Source: Mageeibacillus sp.
GTDB lineage: Bacteria; Bacillota; Clostridia; Saccharofermentanales; Saccharofermentanaceae
Direction of reading: 5' to 3'
DNA: 64,000 bases
Assembly (NCBI GenBank): GCA_022484595.1
Contig: JAKVLB010000001.1
Coordinates: 124,001 to 188,000, forward strand
Below the pieces are notes generated by a model, which did no database searches, was not told the origin of the DNA, and saw only the letters and a list, made by a program, of their open reading frames with translations. Position numbers and translations under genes: made by a program. Below, piece by piece: positions 8,556 to 17,522 of the stretch (the stretch's first letter is position 1; every line of letters begins with the position of its first letter).

Positions 8556-9733
8556 AATCCAACAATCTCCGATGTCTTGATTCTCGCTTCTTTGTCACAC
8601 GCAATAATATCTTCAATCGTCATGGAATGACTCTTCCAGTACAGATTAGTATCTTCAAATTCAGAATAAACAGACTTGACAGACTTCTCAATGTCAAGAA
8701 AACCGATTTTGCCATCAAGGAAGGCATGTACCGCAACTTCATTCGCGGCGTTCATGACAGCAGGAAGAATTCCGCCGGCTCTCCCGGCTTTGTATGCAAG
8801 AGGTACAAGACCAAAGACATCGCCGTCACAGCGCTCGAAAGTCAGGTTGTTACACTTTTCGCAGAAAGGATCAAACTCTTCAAGAAGCCTGGGGCCGCGT
8901 TCAGGATAATAGAGCGCCACCATAATCGGCAGTATCATAGAAGGTTTTCCCATCTGACCCAATACTGAACCGTCGCACAATCTTATCATCGAGTGTATTA
9001 CACTCTGAGGATGTACAACTATATCAATCCTGTCCACATCTATATCAAAAAGATGATGCGCTTCGATGACCTCGAGACCTTTATTCATCATCGTGGACGA
9101 ATCAATCGTAATCTTTCCGCCCATCTTCCATGTCGGATGGGCAAGTGCCTTCTCAACCGATACATTCATAAGCTCACTGCGCTTCATGCCTCTGAAAGGG
9201 CCTCCGGAAGCAGTAATCAGTATCCTGTCAAGATTGCTGCGCTTCTCTCCCCAAAGACACTGCCATATGGCACAATGCTCGCTGTCAACCGGAAGGAGTG
9301 CCACTCCGGACTGCTTTATAAGGGGCATAATCACGTCACCGCCAGCCACAAGAGTCTCCTTGTTTGCAAGTGCAATATCTTTACCGGCGAGAATTGCCCT
9401 GTATACTGGCATCATCCCTGCAAGACCGACGATAGCACCTACACAGGTGTCACACTCCGGCAGGGAAGCAACAGCAATACTTCCCTCTTCGCCGCAAAGA
9501 ACCTCTGTACCGATATTCTCCTTCTTGAGTCTTGAAGATAAAGCTTTGGCAGCCACAGAATCCGCGACACTCACAACACGCGGCATAAATTCGACAATCT
9601 GCTCATAAAGTGTATCGGTATCAGCACCGCAGGCAAGACCCGCAACTTTGAAGTCGTCAGGATTACGCCTGCAGACTTCAAGAGTCTGAGTACCGATTGA
9701 ACCGGTAGAGCCTAGAATTGACAATGTGCGCAT
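8552..9733 (-). CDS. dxr: 1-deoxy-D-xylulose 5-phosphate reductoisomerase
   Basis: Dxr (IspC) makes methylerythritol 4-phosphate from DXP with NADPH, the first committed step of the MEP pathway. The 393-residue protein starts with the nucleotide-binding GSTGSIGTQTL, then has the substrate and metal site DSEHCAIWQ, the flexible loop ASGGPF, and MNKGLEVIEAHHLF. Length is normal. A GGGGG Shine-Dalgarno lies seven bases before the ATG. It sits between cdsA and rseP, the usual Firmicutes order. Confidence 0.97.
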   Translation of the reverse strand: MRTLSILGSTGSIGTQTLEVCRRNPDDFKVAGLACGADTDTLYEQIVEFMPRVVSVADSVAAKALSSRLKKENIGTEVLCGEEGSIAVASLPECDTCVGAIVGLAGMMPVYRAILAGKDIALANKETLVAGGDVIMPLIKQSGVALLPVDSEHCAIWQCLWGEKRSNLDRILITASGGPFRGMKRSELMNVSVEKALAHPTWKMGGKITIDSSTMMNKGLEVIEAHHLFDIDVDRIDIVVHPQSVIHSMIRLCDGSVLGQMGKPSMILPIMVALYYPERGPRLLEEFDPFCEKCNNLTFERCDGDVFGLVPLAYKAGRAGGILPAVMNAANEVAVHAFLDGKIGFLDIEKSVKSVYSEFEDTNLYWKSHSMTIEDIIACDKEARIKTSEIVGL

Positions 9734-9776
9734 AAGTTCGCCCCCAAAACAATACTAATACAAAAACAAATCAGAA

Positions 9777-10643
9777 TCAGAAGAAATTTATGGCAATCAG
9801 AGCAAGAAGAACACCCACAGGCAGCGTGAAGAAAGCGCTGTCAAATCTGTCCATCATGCCTCCGTGACCGGGGAAAATATTCCCATAGTCTTTAATTCCG
9901 ACTCTCCTCTTAATAACCGAAGCAAACCAGTCTCCAAGCTGAGACATAACAGAAATAAGGAATCCGATAAAAAATGTAACGGCACAGAACGGAACAATCA
10001 TTATATTTAGTGAATCAACGCGCTTGATTACAAGAACACTGTATATCATAACCGCAAGAGCACAGCCGACTGCTCCGCCGATGCATCCTTCCCACGTCTT
10101 CTTCGGGGAAATGTGCGGAACAATCTTCCTCTTTCCTAAAGTAACTCCCGAGAAATAAGCAAACACATCTGAAATCCAGGAAGCGCAGAGTCCTATCAGC
10201 ATGTAATACCATCCGTTCCCTATCAGCGCCATTCCGGTGCAAAGACAGTAGAGAGGAAAACTGACATAAAAAACAATACCGCCGGATATGAGTCCGTTTC
10301 TCAGCGCAGATTCATCATCAGGACGCACAACAGGAATAAGAATTCCGCAGGCTAGGCAATAAGATCCGATTATCAGAAGATATAAAGCGAGCGAAGCTTC
10401 AACAGTCAGGCCAAATGCCCATGTCAAGATGAAAATAACCAGTGCAGTAAGAGTTCCGCCGACAATCAGTCCGCAGGACGGCTTGAACCCGCCGCTTCTC
10501 AAAGCTTTGATTAATTCATATACCGCTACAGCTCCGACGATTACCGCCATAGCAACCGTAAAAATCGGATACCATAACGACGGAATGATAAAAGCCGCAA
10601 TACCCAAAGCAAACAATATTCCTGTGATAACTCTCTGTCTCAT
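9777..10643 (-). CDS. cdsA: Phosphatidate cytidylyltransferase
   Basis: CdsA makes CDP-diacylglycerol from phosphatidic acid and CTP, feeding all phospholipid synthesis. The 288-residue protein has about seven or eight hydrophobic segments. It carries the family signature near the C-terminus: SVIKRR followed by KDYGNIFPGHGGMMDRFD, which includes the metal-binding aspartates. The internal SPKKTWEG motif is also typical. The start overlaps the uppS stop by four bases. Confidence 0.96.
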   Translation of the reverse strand: MRQRVITGILFALGIAAFIIPSLWYPIFTVAMAVIVGAVAVYELIKALRSGGFKPSCGLIVGGTLTALVIFILTWAFGLTVEASLALYLLIIGSYCLACGILIPVVRPDDESALRNGLISGGIVFYVSFPLYCLCTGMALIGNGWYYMLIGLCASWISDVFAYFSGVTLGKRKIVPHISPKKTWEGCIGGAVGCALAVMIYSVLVIKRVDSLNIMIVPFCAVTFFIGFLISVMSQLGDWFASVIKRRVGIKDYGNIFPGHGGMMDRFDSAFFTLPVGVLLALIAINFF

Positions 10644-11416
10644 TGACAGTTTCCTTCTTCCGTTTCCTTCTTTGACAAACCGCCAAAACGTCTGTCTCTG
10701 CCCGCGTAATCTCTGAACGCTTCCGTAAGGTCATCATAGCCGAAATCCGGCCACAAAGTGTCTGATACCCAAAACTCAGAATAGGCACCCTCCCAAAGCA
10801 GAAAATTAGACATTCTCATCTCGCCGCTCGGCCTTATAATAAGCTCCGGATCCGGAACATCCGGCAAATACAGATGCGAAGAAATCATCTTCTCATCGAT
10901 ATCTTCGGGACTCAAAAGCCCGGCTTTTACATCTCTTGCAATACTCTGCACAGAATGAACAATCTCGCGTCTTCCGCCATAATTGAAAGCAACGATAAGC
11001 TGCATCTTTGTGCGGTTCATTGATCTGGCTTCACCTTCGGCACAAACCCTGCGGATATTCTCCGGAAGCCCGGCAATGTCACCGGAAAACCTCACACGGA
11101 TACCCTCCTGCTCAAGCTCGGGATCATACTTTTCGAAAAACTCGACAAAAAGCTTCATAAGCTGTGAGACCTCGTTGTCAGGTCTCGACCAGTTCTCGGT
11201 TGAAAATGCATAAACGGTAAGATAACTGACACCGTATCTTCCGCAGTTACGGCAGAGTTCTTTGAGATTCTCCGCTCCGGCTCTGTGTCCGGCACTTCTC
11301 GGCAAAAGCCTCTTCCTGGCCCATCTGCCGTTGCCGTCCATAATTACACCGAGTGATACCGGGACTTTAATTCCGTCGGTGTCATAACTCCTGTCGTTTT
11401 TAGCCTTTAAGTCCAT
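10640..11416 (-). CDS. uppS: Isoprenyl transferase (undecaprenyl diphosphate synthase)
   Basis: This cis-prenyltransferase makes undecaprenyl diphosphate, the lipid carrier for peptidoglycan and other wall polymers, from FPP and IPP. The 258-residue protein shows the catalytic-aspartate motif VIMDGNGRWA near residue 26, FSTENW, and the C-terminal RPSGEMRMSNFLLWEG. It has a short hydrophilic N-terminal extension. The start shares a base with the frr stop (TGATG), and the end overlaps cdsA. Confidence 0.96.
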   Translation of the reverse strand: MDLKAKNDRSYDTDGIKVPVSLGVIMDGNGRWARKRLLPRSAGHRAGAENLKELCRNCGRYGVSYLTVYAFSTENWSRPDNEVSQLMKLFVEFFEKYDPELEQEGIRVRFSGDIAGLPENIRRVCAEGEARSMNRTKMQLIVAFNYGGRREIVHSVQSIARDVKAGLLSPEDIDEKMISSHLYLPDVPDPELIIRPSGEMRMSNFLLWEGAYSEFWVSDTLWPDFGYDDLTEAFRDYAGRDRRFGGLSKKETEEGNCQ

Positions 11417-11985
11417 CAGATTTCCATAAGTTCCTTGTCTTTTTTCTCGCTGACAGAATCAACTTCAGCAATAAACTTATCAGTTATCTTCTGTACCTTA
11501 TCTTCAAACTCGGCAAGAGAATCATCGGTAAGTTCCTTCTTCTTGTTGGAAGCTCTCATCTTATCGATATACTCACGGCGTACATTTCTGATCACCACCT
11601 TGGTCTCTTCACTGTATCCTTTAACCTGCTTTACGAGATCCTTACGGCGCTCCTCGGTAAGCAGCGGGAAGCCGAGCCTAATAACCTTTCCGTCGCTCAT
11701 AGGTGTGATACCGAGGTCTGAAGCCTGAATAGCCTTCTCAATCTCCTTGAGCATTGATGAATCCCATGGCGCCAGAACAATCATGCGGGCTTCAGGAACC
11801 TGAATATTGGCTACCGCGTTGAGAGGAGACGGGGAACCGTAGTAATCGACAGTAATCTTATCAAGGACATGCGGATTAGCGCGGCCGGCACGAATTGCAT
11901 TCAGATTCTCCTGAAGATTGTCTATGCCCTTTCTCATCTTCGATTCAATGTTATCGTAATCCTGTTTTGTAATCTCAATAATCAT
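11416..11985 (-). CDS. frr: Ribosome recycling factor
   Basis: RRF splits post-termination ribosomes together with EF-G. The 189-residue protein is of normal length and has the conserved RAGRANPHVLDKITVDYYGSP region and the C-terminal helix with VRNVRREYIDKM. A strong AAAGGAG precedes the ATG. It is directly downstream of pyrH, as in most bacteria. Confidence 0.97.
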   Translation of the reverse strand: MIIEITKQDYDNIESKMRKGIDNLQENLNAIRAGRANPHVLDKITVDYYGSPSPLNAVANIQVPEARMIVLAPWDSSMLKEIEKAIQASDLGITPMSDGKVIRLGFPLLTEERRKDLVKQVKGYSEETKVVIRNVRREYIDKMRASNKKKELTDDSLAEFEDKVQKITDKFIAEVDSVSEKKDKELMEI

Positions 11986-12002
11986 AAGCGGTTCTCCTTT
12001 TC

Positions 12003-12710
12003 TTATTCAACAATTGTTCCAAGTGTCTCGCCCTTTGCAATCTTTACAATATTAGCCGGATCCTTCATAGAGAATACCAGAATCTTTGTGTGATTGTCTC
12101 TGCAAAGAGCAGCCGCAGTCGAATCCATAACCCTGAGGTTAAGTCTCAAAACTTCGTCATGAGATATTCTATCGTATTTTACTGCATCGGGATAGATGTT
12201 CGGATCCTTATCATAAACACCGTCAACCATGGTTGCCTTGAGGAAAATGTCCGCACCGATTTCGGTAGCTCTCAAAGCAGCACCTGTATCTGTAGAAAAA
12301 TACGGATTGCCGGTTCCACATGCGAAAATAACTATTCTTCCCTTCTCCAGATGTCTTACAGCCCTCTTGCGGATATAAGGTTCTGCCATCTGTCTGACTT
12401 CTATTGCAGAAAGAACTCTTGTGACAGCACCCTGCTGTTCCAGTGCGTCAGACAACGCCAGAGAATTCATCAGTGTTGCGAGCATGCCCATATGATCCGC
12501 AGTAACGCGATCCATCTTCTCCGAAGACCTTCCACGCCAGAAGTTTCCGCCGCCAACAACAATTGCAACCTGAACTCCCAGATCCGCAACAGCTTTGATA
12601 TTGGACGAAATCTCCTTCAGGACCTCATCATTTATACCTAACTTGTTATTACCGGCAAGAGCCTCACCGGAAATCTTCAGTAAAACTCTCTTGTACTTGT
12701 TATCACTCAT
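12003..12710 (-). CDS. pyrH: Uridylate kinase (UMP kinase)
   Basis: PyrH phosphorylates UMP to UDP in pyrimidine nucleotide synthesis. The 235-residue amino-acid-kinase fold protein shows KISGEALAG at the N-terminus, [11 protein letters not shown], and the [13 protein letters not shown] helix. A GGAGG Shine-Dalgarno precedes the ATG. Unlike the usual tsf-pyrH pairing, an unrelated lipoprotein gene and a terminator lie upstream, and a good promoter sits just before pyrH. Confidence 0.97.
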   Translation of the reverse strand: MSDNKYKRVLLKISGEALAGNNKLGINDEVLKEISSNIKAVADLGVQVAIVVGGGNFWRGRSSEKMDRVTADHMGMLATLMNSLALSDALEQQGAVTRVLSAIEVRQMAEPYIRKRAVRHLEKGRIVIFACGTGNPYFSTDTGAALRATEIGADIFLKATMVDGVYDKDPNIYPDAVKYDRISHDEVLRLNLRVMDSTAAALCRDNHTKILVFSMKDPANIVKIAKGETLGTIVE

Positions 12711-12743
12711 CTGTAATTATCCTCCGGTTAAATTGTCTACTAA

Positions 12744-12772
12744 ATTCTAACGATAATGATGCGAGTTGTGAA
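12744..12772 (-). promoter_or_regulatory. Promoter for pyrH-frr-uppS
   Basis: TTCACA, a 17-base spacer and TAGAAT on the minus strand (five of six matches at each hexamer), located between the upstream terminator and the pyrH start. Confidence 0.65.
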
Positions 12773-12783
12773 GTGAAATTTGA

Positions 12784-12814
12784 ACAAAAAAACAGGTGCG
12801 AATTCTCGCACCTG
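12784..12814 (-). terminator. Rho-independent terminator after the tsf-linked lipoprotein
   Basis: A perfect 9-bp stem CAGGTGCGA / TCGCACCTG with a 4-base loop is followed on the minus strand by seven T residues. It closes the rpsB-tsf-lipoprotein unit 26 bases after the lipoprotein stop. Confidence 0.9.
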
Positions 12815-12839
12815 CTCATAAATCATAAAAAAGCCAACA

Positions 12840-13535
12840 TCACTTGCCTGAGGAAGCAGATGTCTCAGAAACAGCTGAAGCATCAGAAGCCTGAGCTTCA
12901 GACTCAGCTGCATTGTTGCCGTCAGAGTTCTCATCGTCAGCCGGAACGAACTCAAGCTCAAGCTCGTCAATACCAAGAGAATCATCATTCAAAGGCAAAC
13001 TCACACTGATAATGTCATCTTCGATTGTACCCTCAAAATCGTCTGAATCATCGCTTGTAAACTCGATGGTATCCTTCTTGATATCAAACTCGCCCTCGTC
13101 ATTGGCGCTGAAGTCCTGGTTCTCGAAGGAATCAGAGATGGAAGAAAGCATGTTGTCACGCAGATCATCGTAGCTGTCAAAACCGAAGTTAACTGCAACT
13201 GTCTCCAGATCATCAACAGAAGTGGCACCTGACATTGACATAAGAAGCTCATCAATATTCTCATTCATATACGAAGCTATACTGTCCTTTACGGAATCTT
13301 CAGACAGCTCAATTGTATATTCACCGTCATCAAGCGTAAGGTTAAACTCAAACTCAACACTTCCGGTAAAATTGTCGGTGGTACCGTCACCAATAGAATC
13401 ATCAAGAGACTTATTGAATTCATCTGTAAAATCGTATGTGGCGACATAATCCCCATCATAATTCTTTGTACAGCCCATAAAAGAAAAACTTACACATGCA
13501 CAAAGAACAAGTGCGGTAATTTTGGATAACTTCAT
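12840..13535 (-). CDS. Acidic lipoprotein of unknown function between tsf and pyrH
   Basis: A 231-residue protein with a signal peptide and lipobox (FMGC, lipidated cysteine at about residue 22). The mature part is very acidic, rich in D, S and E, and ends in a low-complexity Ala/Ser/Glu tail. It has no catalytic motif that I recognise. Sections such as DGDYVATYDFTDEF resemble small lipoproteins common in clostridial gut genomes, but no function follows from that. Its ATG overlaps the tsf stop (TAATG) and a strong terminator follows, so it is expressed with rpsB and tsf. Its position inside this housekeeping cluster is unusual. Confidence 0.85.
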   Translation of the reverse strand: MKLSKITALVLCACVSFSFMGCTKNYDGDYVATYDFTDEFNKSLDDSIGDGTTDNFTGSVEFEFNLTLDDGEYTIELSEDSVKDSIASYMNENIDELLMSMSGATSVDDLETVAVNFGFDSYDDLRDNMLSSISDSFENQDFSANDEGEFDIKKDTIEFTSDDSDDFEGTIEDDIISVSLPLNDDSLGIDELELEFVPADDENSDGNNAAESEAQASDASAVSETSASSGK

Positions 13536-14473
13536 TAAATACCTGCCTGCTTTCTTACTTCATCAGCAAAGTTCTCTTCCTTCTTCTCAATTCCTTCACC
13601 AAGCGCGAATCTTGTGAAACTGATTACAGAAAGATCGGTTCCGAGTTCCTTGGCAACAGAAGCTGTATATGTCTTGATGTCCATGGACTCTTCTCTGAAG
13701 TACTCCTGATCTACAAGGCAATTCATCTTGTAGAAGTTCTTGATCTGTCCGGGAACGATTCTCTCATCAACAACCTTCTCAGGCTTACCTTCCGCAATAG
13801 CCTTATTCCTTACAATTGCAATCTCCTTGTCGAGCTCATCCTTGGATACTTCTGACTCATCAATCCAGAGCGGACTGGAAGCTGCAACCTGCATACCGAT
13901 GTTCTTAGCGTAATCGGCAAATGCCGGAGTATTAATTACAGAATCATCACCTGTGGCAATCTCAACCATTACGCCGATCTTTCCACCCATGTGAATATAT
14001 GAAGCAACAGCGCCGTTGCCGGAAATACTGTAAACAACAAATCTTCTGATTGATGTATTCTCTCCGATATCAGCGATTGTCTCCTTCTGGTAAACCTCAA
14101 CGGTCTTGCTCTCATCACTGAAAAGCGGCTCTGCCATAAGTGTCTGAATATCAGAAGGCTTTCTGTTGATGATGTGTGTAGCGACATTATCGGCAAACTT
14201 CTTGAACTTGTCTGTATTTGCAGCGAAATCAGTCTCGATGTTAATCTCAACAAGAACGCCTGTCTTCATGTCATCGGAAATCTTTGAGATTACCGCACCC
14301 TCTGCGGCAATTCTAGAAGACTTCTTCTCAGCCTTGGCCATGCCCTTCTCACGAAGCCATGCCTTGGCCTTCTCAATATCACAATCGCTCGCTATAAGAG
14401 CTTTCTTGCAATCCATGATGCCGCAATCAGTCAGCTCACGGAGTTCCTTAACCTGTTGTGCTGTAACAGCCAT
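13535..14473 (-). CDS. tsf: Translation elongation factor Ts
   Basis: EF-Ts recharges EF-Tu with GTP. The 312-residue protein has the N-terminal UBA-like domain with ELRELTDCGIMDCKKAL and the core motif TDFAANTDKFKKFA. The length is close to that of other Firmicutes EF-Ts. A strong AGGAGG lies before the ATG. It is co-oriented with rpsB 33 bases upstream and overlaps the following lipoprotein start. Confidence 0.97.
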   Translation of the reverse strand: MAVTAQQVKELRELTDCGIMDCKKALIASDCDIEKAKAWLREKGMAKAEKKSSRIAAEGAVISKISDDMKTGVLVEINIETDFAANTDKFKKFADNVATHIINRKPSDIQTLMAEPLFSDESKTVEVYQKETIADIGENTSIRRFVVYSISGNGAVASYIHMGGKIGVMVEIATGDDSVINTPAFADYAKNIGMQVAASSPLWIDESEVSKDELDKEIAIVRNKAIAEGKPEKVVDERIVPGQIKNFYKMNCLVDQEYFREESMDIKTYTASVAKELGTDLSVISFTRFALGEGIEKKEENFADEVRKQAGI

Positions 14474-14506
14474 AGTAAATCCTCCTAGTTAATTTCCTAA
14501 CGTTAA

Positions 14507-15289
14507 TCATGACTCAGAAGCAATCTCTTCAATTGTCTTCTCAGCCGTCTCGCTTTCAGCATCAGCTGTGCTGCCTGTCATTGCGTCAGCACCCTCGCTG
14601 TTGCCGTCTTCGCCCTGGTGAGCTTCAATAACGGCGTCAGCCATCTTTGCTGTTATAAGCTTAACGGCGCGGATAGCGTCATCATTGCCCGGGATTACAT
14701 AATCAACTTCATCAGGATCGCAGTTTGTATCAACGATAGCGACGATCGGGATGTTAAGTCTTCTTGCTTCTGCAACCGCATTATGCTCTTTCTTTGTATC
14801 AACAACGAAAAGTGCTGCAGGAAGCTTGTTCATTCCAACAATACCGCCGAGGTTCTGCTCGAGCTTTGTCATCTCAAGTTTAAGCTTGGAAACTTCCTTC
14901 TTTGGGCGAAGATCAAAAGATCCGTCCTTCTCCATCTCGCGGAGCTCCTGAAGACGGGCAACTCTCTTCTTGATTGTGATGAAGTTTGTGAGTGTGCCGC
15001 CGAGCCAGCGATAGTCGATGTAATACTGTCCGCAGCGCTGAGCTTCTTCCTTGATGGAATCCTGGGCCTGCTTCTTTGTACCTACGAAAAGAATATCACC
15101 CTTCTCAGCGAGCTGTCTCATTCCGAGATAAGCCTCGTCAACCTTCTTGACTGTCTTCTGAAGATCAATGATGTGAATGGAATTGCGCTCCGTGAAGATG
15201 TACTCTGACATCTTAGGGTTCCAACGACGTGTCTGGTGACCGAAGTGAACACCTGCCTCAAGAAGCTGCTTCATTAAAATAACCGGCAT
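14507..15289 (-). CDS. rpsB: 30S ribosomal protein S2
   Basis: Ribosomal protein S2 of the small subunit. The ORF track starts 16 codons too early; ATG 15289 has GGAG six bases upstream and gives the canonical [22 protein letters not shown] start (260 residues). Further S2 motifs are DLQKTV and [10 protein letters not shown]. The C-terminus carries an acidic Ser/Ala/Glu extension of about 35 residues. A leader of about 80 bases separates the promoter from the start; S2 is autoregulated through its leader in some bacteria, but no defined element is seen here. Confidence 0.97.
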   Translation of the reverse strand: MPVILMKQLLEAGVHFGHQTRRWNPKMSEYIFTERNSIHIIDLQKTVKKVDEAYLGMRQLAEKGDILFVGTKKQAQDSIKEEAQRCGQYYIDYRWLGGTLTNFITIKKRVARLQELREMEKDGSFDLRPKKEVSKLKLEMTKLEQNLGGIVGMNKLPAALFVVDTKKEHNAVAEARRLNIPIVAIVDTNCDPDEVDYVIPGNDDAIRAVKLITAKMADAVIEAHQGEDGNSEGADAMTGSTADAESETAEKTIEEIASES

Positions 15290-15379
15290 AAATTTCTCCT
15301 CCTGTTTTTCTTCCGCGCACCGTAAATATTCAGGCAATTGCCCACAAAAGGATAGTACGCGTGATTTTTATGCTCGCAT

Positions 15380-15408
15380 ATTCTAACAAAAAGAAGTAAA
15401 TGAAGCAA
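15380..15408 (-). promoter_or_regulatory. Promoter for rpsB-tsf
   Basis: TTGCTT, a 17-base spacer and TAGAAT on the minus strand, directly after the folA stop and about 90 bases before the rpsB start. Confidence 0.65.
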
Positions 15409-15411
15409 GCA

Positions 15412-15915
15412 TTAATTGTTTCTCTTATAGTGTCTTACCGTAAATTCAACGCCTTTCTCACTCATAACCGGATCTTCCTCACTGATAAGACTCCATTCCG
15501 GAATTAAATCAAGGTTCGGGAAAAATGCGTCCGCGGTGAAGCCTGCATGTATATATGTGATTACAGCCTCATCGCACAGACCGATTAATGAATTATACAT
15601 CGTTTCTCCGCCTATCAGATATATCTCACTGTCTCCTTCAGGGTTCTCTGTTATATAAGTATCCAGCTCTCCTTCCGAATGAAGGATAACCGCACCCTCC
15701 TTAACATAGCTCCTGTTACGCGTAAGTATCACATTGGTCCTTCCGGGAAGAAGTCTGCAGTCCTTAAATGTCTCAAGGGTCTTACGTCCGTAAACAACAG
15801 TATGTCCCGTTGTATACTTGCGGAATACGCCTCTCTGGTCTTCTGGCAGCGATATAAGCAGTTTTCCCTTATATCCGATACCCCAGTTCAAATCCACCGC
15901 CGCGATTGCAATCAT
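15412..15915 (-). CDS. folA: Dihydrofolate reductase
   Basis: DHFR reduces dihydrofolate to tetrahydrofolate with NADPH, regenerating the cofactor used up by ThyA. The 167-residue protein starts at ATG 15915, which has AGGGGTG upstream; the longer ORF start would run far into the preceding gene. Motifs: WGIGYKGKL, the substrate-binding LPEDQRG helix, VVYGRKTLETF and YLIGGETMYNSL. The preceding phosphatase gene ends four bases upstream, and thyA lies before that, so this is a thymidylate operon. Confidence 0.93.
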   Translation of the reverse strand: MIAIAAVDLNWGIGYKGKLLISLPEDQRGVFRKYTTGHTVVYGRKTLETFKDCRLLPGRTNVILTRNRSYVKEGAVILHSEGELDTYITENPEGDSEIYLIGGETMYNSLIGLCDEAVITYIHAGFTADAFFPNLDLIPEWSLISEEDPVMSEKGVEFTVRHYKRNN

Positions 15916-15919
15916 AACA

Positions 15920-16633
15920 TCACCCCTGAAACGTGTCCGTAAAATATCCTGAAGCCGATATAGGCTCCCCTGCCTCAATCAGATGTCCGCAGTCACCGAA
16001 AACCTGTACTCTGAAAGCCGCCTCGCCGGTAATCCTTTCCTCACTTCCGATAACCGTAATTGCCGTCGGTGCCATGAAGAAACCCTGCCACAGAGCCGGT
16101 GCGGCGATTCCTGTAAGATATGACGTCAGAAGAGCGGTTATCCCGAAATGGCAGAACAGAACAATGTTGTCATCATTATGTTCAAGCACTTCATACACAC
16201 CATCTTCACGTCTTCTGTAGCCGTAGTGTTCAAGGAGTCCGTCAAGACCTCTCGTTGCCTCGAGGTAATACTTTTCGATATCTCCGGAAGCCATAACCGG
16301 CGTCCTGTACCATTGATTCTTATCATGAAGCGCGTCATTCGGGCAGAAATAACCGGGCATAAAATCCCACTCTATTCTGTTCTCTCCAGTGACCTCATCG
16401 GTTATGCGGTAATAGAATTCCTTGAGCCAGTCAATTGTTACAGACTCACGGCCGAGCTTTGCCAGGCTTAATGAAGCTGTGTCCTGTGCACGCCCGAACG
16501 GCGAACAGTAAATGTCTCTTATGTTCCACCTGCTTACGCGTCCGGCCAGAATTTCAGCTTCGCGCCAGCCTTTTTCTGTCAGCGAGTCCTTCTCATAATC
16601 AGGATCGCCGTGTCTTATAAAAATCAGTTTCAT
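15920..16633 (-). CDS. Histidine phosphatase family protein
   Basis: A 237-residue member of the phosphoglycerate-mutase-like superfamily. It has the phosphohistidine motif IRHGDPDYE at the N-terminus, LTEKGWREAEIL, SPFGRAQDTA, and a later catalytic histidine in LFCHFGI. ATG 16633 is preferred over the longer ORF start because GAGGAA lies eight bases upstream and RHG then falls close to the N-terminus. The substrate cannot be told from sequence; such proteins act on phosphosugars, nucleotides or cobalamin precursors. It lies between thyA and folA. Confidence 0.85.
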   Translation of the reverse strand: MKLIFIRHGDPDYEKDSLTEKGWREAEILAGRVSRWNIRDIYCSPFGRAQDTASLSLAKLGRESVTIDWLKEFYYRITDEVTGENRIEWDFMPGYFCPNDALHDKNQWYRTPVMASGDIEKYYLEATRGLDGLLEHYGYRRREDGVYEVLEHNDDNIVLFCHFGITALLTSYLTGIAAPALWQGFFMAPTAITVIGSEERITGEAAFRVQVFGDCGHLIEAGEPISASGYFTDTFQG

Positions 16634-16646
16634 ATCGGCTATTTCC

Positions 16647-17480
16647 TCAGACAGCCACCGGTATGCCTTTGATCTTCTCGCCATACTGATATCCTTCAAG
16701 ATGAACATTGTCCACGCTGAATTTGTAGAAATCGGTAACTCCCTCGTCTATGACAAGCCTTGGCGCCGGATATTCGGGTCTTTCAATCAGCTCCTTCACA
16801 ATATCCACATGTCTGTCATAAACATGCGCGTCCGCTATAACATGAACAAATTCGCCGACCTCAAGTCCGCTGGATCGTGCGAGCAGATGTACCAGACAGG
16901 CGTACTGACAGACATTCCAGCCGTTGGCGACAAGCATATCGTTGGATCTCTGATTAAGTATCGCGTTCAGTCTGTTTCCTGTCACATTGAAGGTCATAGA
17001 GTAAGCGCACGGATAAAGATTCATCTCGTGAAGATCGCTGTGCACATAGATATTTGTAAGAATTCTCCTGCTTGAAGGATTGTTCTTCAGATCATAAAGA
17101 ACACGGTCAACCTGATCCATCTCGCCTTCCCTGTACTGATGCTTGACACCGAGCTGGTAGCCATATGCCTTGCCTATAGAGCCTGACTCGTCGGCCCATG
17201 AATCCCAGATATGTGAATTCAGATCATGTACGTTATTGGACTTTTTCTGCCATATCCACAAGAGCTCGTCGAGTGCGCCCTTGAAATTGATGTATCGCTG
17301 AGTAATAATCGGGAACTCTTTGGATAAATCATAACGGTTGACAATCCCGAACGCCTTGTAGGTATACGCAGGCGAACCGTCATCCGCCCAGTGCGGACGG
17401 ACCTTGTCATTGACCGTAGAATACCCTGAACTCAGTATCGTTCTTATGTTCTCATCGAAAACTTTATCTGCATAGCTCAT
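16647..17480 (-). CDS. thyA: Thymidylate synthase (divergent ThyA subclass)
   Basis: ThyA methylates dUMP to dTMP with methylene-tetrahydrofolate. The 277-residue protein has the active-site cysteine in LYPCAYSMTF, the dUMP-binding NQRSNDMLVANGWN, and the C-terminal GIPVAV. The histidine that usually follows the catalytic cysteine (PCH) is alanine, a variation I believe occurs in a ThyA subclass of Firmicutes. The gene heads a probable thyA-phosphatase-folA operon, consistent with the folate loop the two enzymes share. Confidence 0.9.
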   Translation of the reverse strand: MSYADKVFDENIRTILSSGYSTVNDKVRPHWADDGSPAYTYKAFGIVNRYDLSKEFPIITQRYINFKGALDELLWIWQKKSNNVHDLNSHIWDSWADESGSIGKAYGYQLGVKHQYREGEMDQVDRVLYDLKNNPSSRRILTNIYVHSDLHEMNLYPCAYSMTFNVTGNRLNAILNQRSNDMLVANGWNVCQYACLVHLLARSSGLEVGEFVHVIADAHVYDRHVDIVKELIERPEYPAPRLVIDEGVTDFYKFSVDNVHLEGYQYGEKIKGIPVAV

Positions 17481-17522
17481 AATGCGCCCGCCTTTTTTGA
17501 AGATTATAACACCAGGACTATA

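Noticed and set aside
8993-9535. Two overlapping 180-residue plus-strand ORFs
   Set aside because: Both are antisense shadows of dxr.
16647-17480. Inactive thymidylate synthase because PCH reads PCA
   Set aside because: The catalytic Cys and other motifs are intact, and a ThyA subclass with this change appears to occur in Firmicutes, so it is more likely active.
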